A DNA stretch of 64,000 nt, taken from the NCBI RefSeq assembly GCF_000525995.1, contig NZ_AODL01000004.1, forward strand, positions 124,001-188,000, in the 5' to 3' direction. Source of the DNA: Paenilisteria riparia FSL S10-1204 (GTDB taxonomy: Bacteria; Bacillota; Bacilli; Lactobacillales; Listeriaceae). Positions 63,737 through 64,000 of this stretch are shown in pieces. The first letter of the stretch is position 1; each line of letters opens with the position of its first letter. A program made the position numbers and the translations under genes. Below the pieces are notes generated by a model, which was not told where the DNA came from, made no database searches, and saw only the letters and a list, made by a program, of their open reading frames with translations.

Positions 63737-64000
63737 TTGGCAAATCAAACGAAGAAAAAAACCTCGCGTTCAAAAAAGACGACGAGAAAGAAAAAAACAA
63801 ACAGCAAAATCTTACTCCTTTGAAATAAGCGGCGTTATTATGGCAGGACTAAGTCTCATTGGCATATTTCATCTTGGTTTTATCGGTCGACTAGTCTATG
63901 CACTAGGTGAGTTTGTCGCAGGTAATTTGGCAATCGTGTTGCTTGCCGGATTAACTATCTTAGGTGTGTATTTTGTGTTCAAAGGAAAATTTCCACAATT
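63737..64000 (+). CDS. ftsK: DNA translocase FtsK/SpoIIIE, N-terminal part (partial, frameshifted)
   Basis: The gene starts at TTG 63737 behind GGGTGGAG and runs off the window. The first 28 codons are Lys/Arg/Thr-rich (NQTKKKTSRSKKTTRKKK), as usual before the FtsK membrane domain, then the frame stops. Removing one A from the A7 run at 63791-63797 gives KKKQTAKSYSFEISGVIMAGLSLIGIF and further membrane segments (LVYALGEFVAGNLAIVLLAGLTILGVYF). The motor domain lies outside. Identification comes from this start, plus the gene order after trhO and YitT in Listeria. Confidence 0.82.

Noticed and set aside
1-64000. Prophage, insertion sequence, CRISPR array, tRNA or rRNA
   Set aside because: I found no integrase, transposase, cas gene, regular repeats, tRNA cloverleaf or rRNA sequence anywhere in the window.

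Overview
The window is chromosomal DNA of a low-GC Gram-positive bacterium, and gene order and protein content point to the genus Listeria. The run polC-rimP-nusA-rnpM-ylxQ-infB-ylxP-rbfA-truB-ribF-rpsO-pnp, the comG operon, the glycine-cleavage operon, the bkd operon, a LisR/LisK two-component system and a 31-residue Prli42 miniprotein gene together match the Listeria backbone. Counting a few lines by eye gives GC around the low forties in many core genes and nearer the low thirties in comG. That may fit one of the higher-GC Listeria species better than L. monocytogenes, but I cannot fix the species. There is no prophage, IS element, CRISPR array, tRNA or rRNA; this is an ordinary housekeeping region.

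Layout. 1-11.8 kb (+): end of polC, the nusA-infB translation/transcription operon, rpsO and pnp. 11.9-14.0 kb (-): rsgA and two small membrane-protein genes. 14.2-19.1 kb (+): rpmG, fthC, gluP, yqgQ, glcK and a lipoprotein. 19.1-25.3 kb (-): comGA-GG, then aroK and an ABC transporter in the same train. 25.6-29.8 kb (+): glycine riboswitch and gcvT-gcvPA-gcvPB. 29.8-32.2 kb (-): a pentapeptide-repeat protein, a rhodanese, and yqhP/yqhQ-like genes. 32.4-45.7 kb (+): pepQ-like peptidase, efp, accBC, asp23, nusB, folD, xseAB, ispA, dxs, tlyA, argR, recN. 45.8-52.6 kb (+): ptb-buk-lpd-bkdAA-bkdAB-bkdB. 53-56 kb: prli42 (-), a PepT-like peptidase and gnd (+). 56-58.3 kb: lisRK (+). 58.3-59.9 kb (-): yidC, a small membrane protein and acyP. 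60-64 kb: a DUF1033 gene and fni (+), trhO (-), a YitT-family gene and the start of ftsK (+).

How the genes work together. The first block couples DNA replication, transcription, translation initiation, ribosome maturation and RNA decay. accBC, the bkd genes and ptb/buk feed fatty-acid synthesis; bkd makes branched-chain acyl-CoA primers. dxs, ispA and fni serve isoprenoid synthesis. gcv, folD and fthC serve one-carbon metabolism. comG encodes the DNA-uptake pseudopilus. lisRK and prli42 belong to envelope and stress sensing.

The most striking property of the raw sequence is that at least eleven genes (rsgA, yqzD, gluP, the 18-kb lipoprotein, the ABC permease, comGD, dxs, lpd twice, yidC, the YitT gene and ftsK) are broken by single-base shifts. 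Nearly all are explained by one extra base in a homopolymer, and removing that base restores a family-like protein in every case. Several of these genes are normally essential, so indel errors in the assembly are the simplest explanation. I give each such gene its full, frame-corrected span. Beyond that, the best candidates for a second look are RNA elements: a promoter-terminator leader before rimP-nusA, overlapping long hairpins in the pnp leader, a single-aptamer glycine riboswitch, and a possible pseudoknot followed by a strong inverted repeat after bkdB. I see no convincing new multi-gene system.
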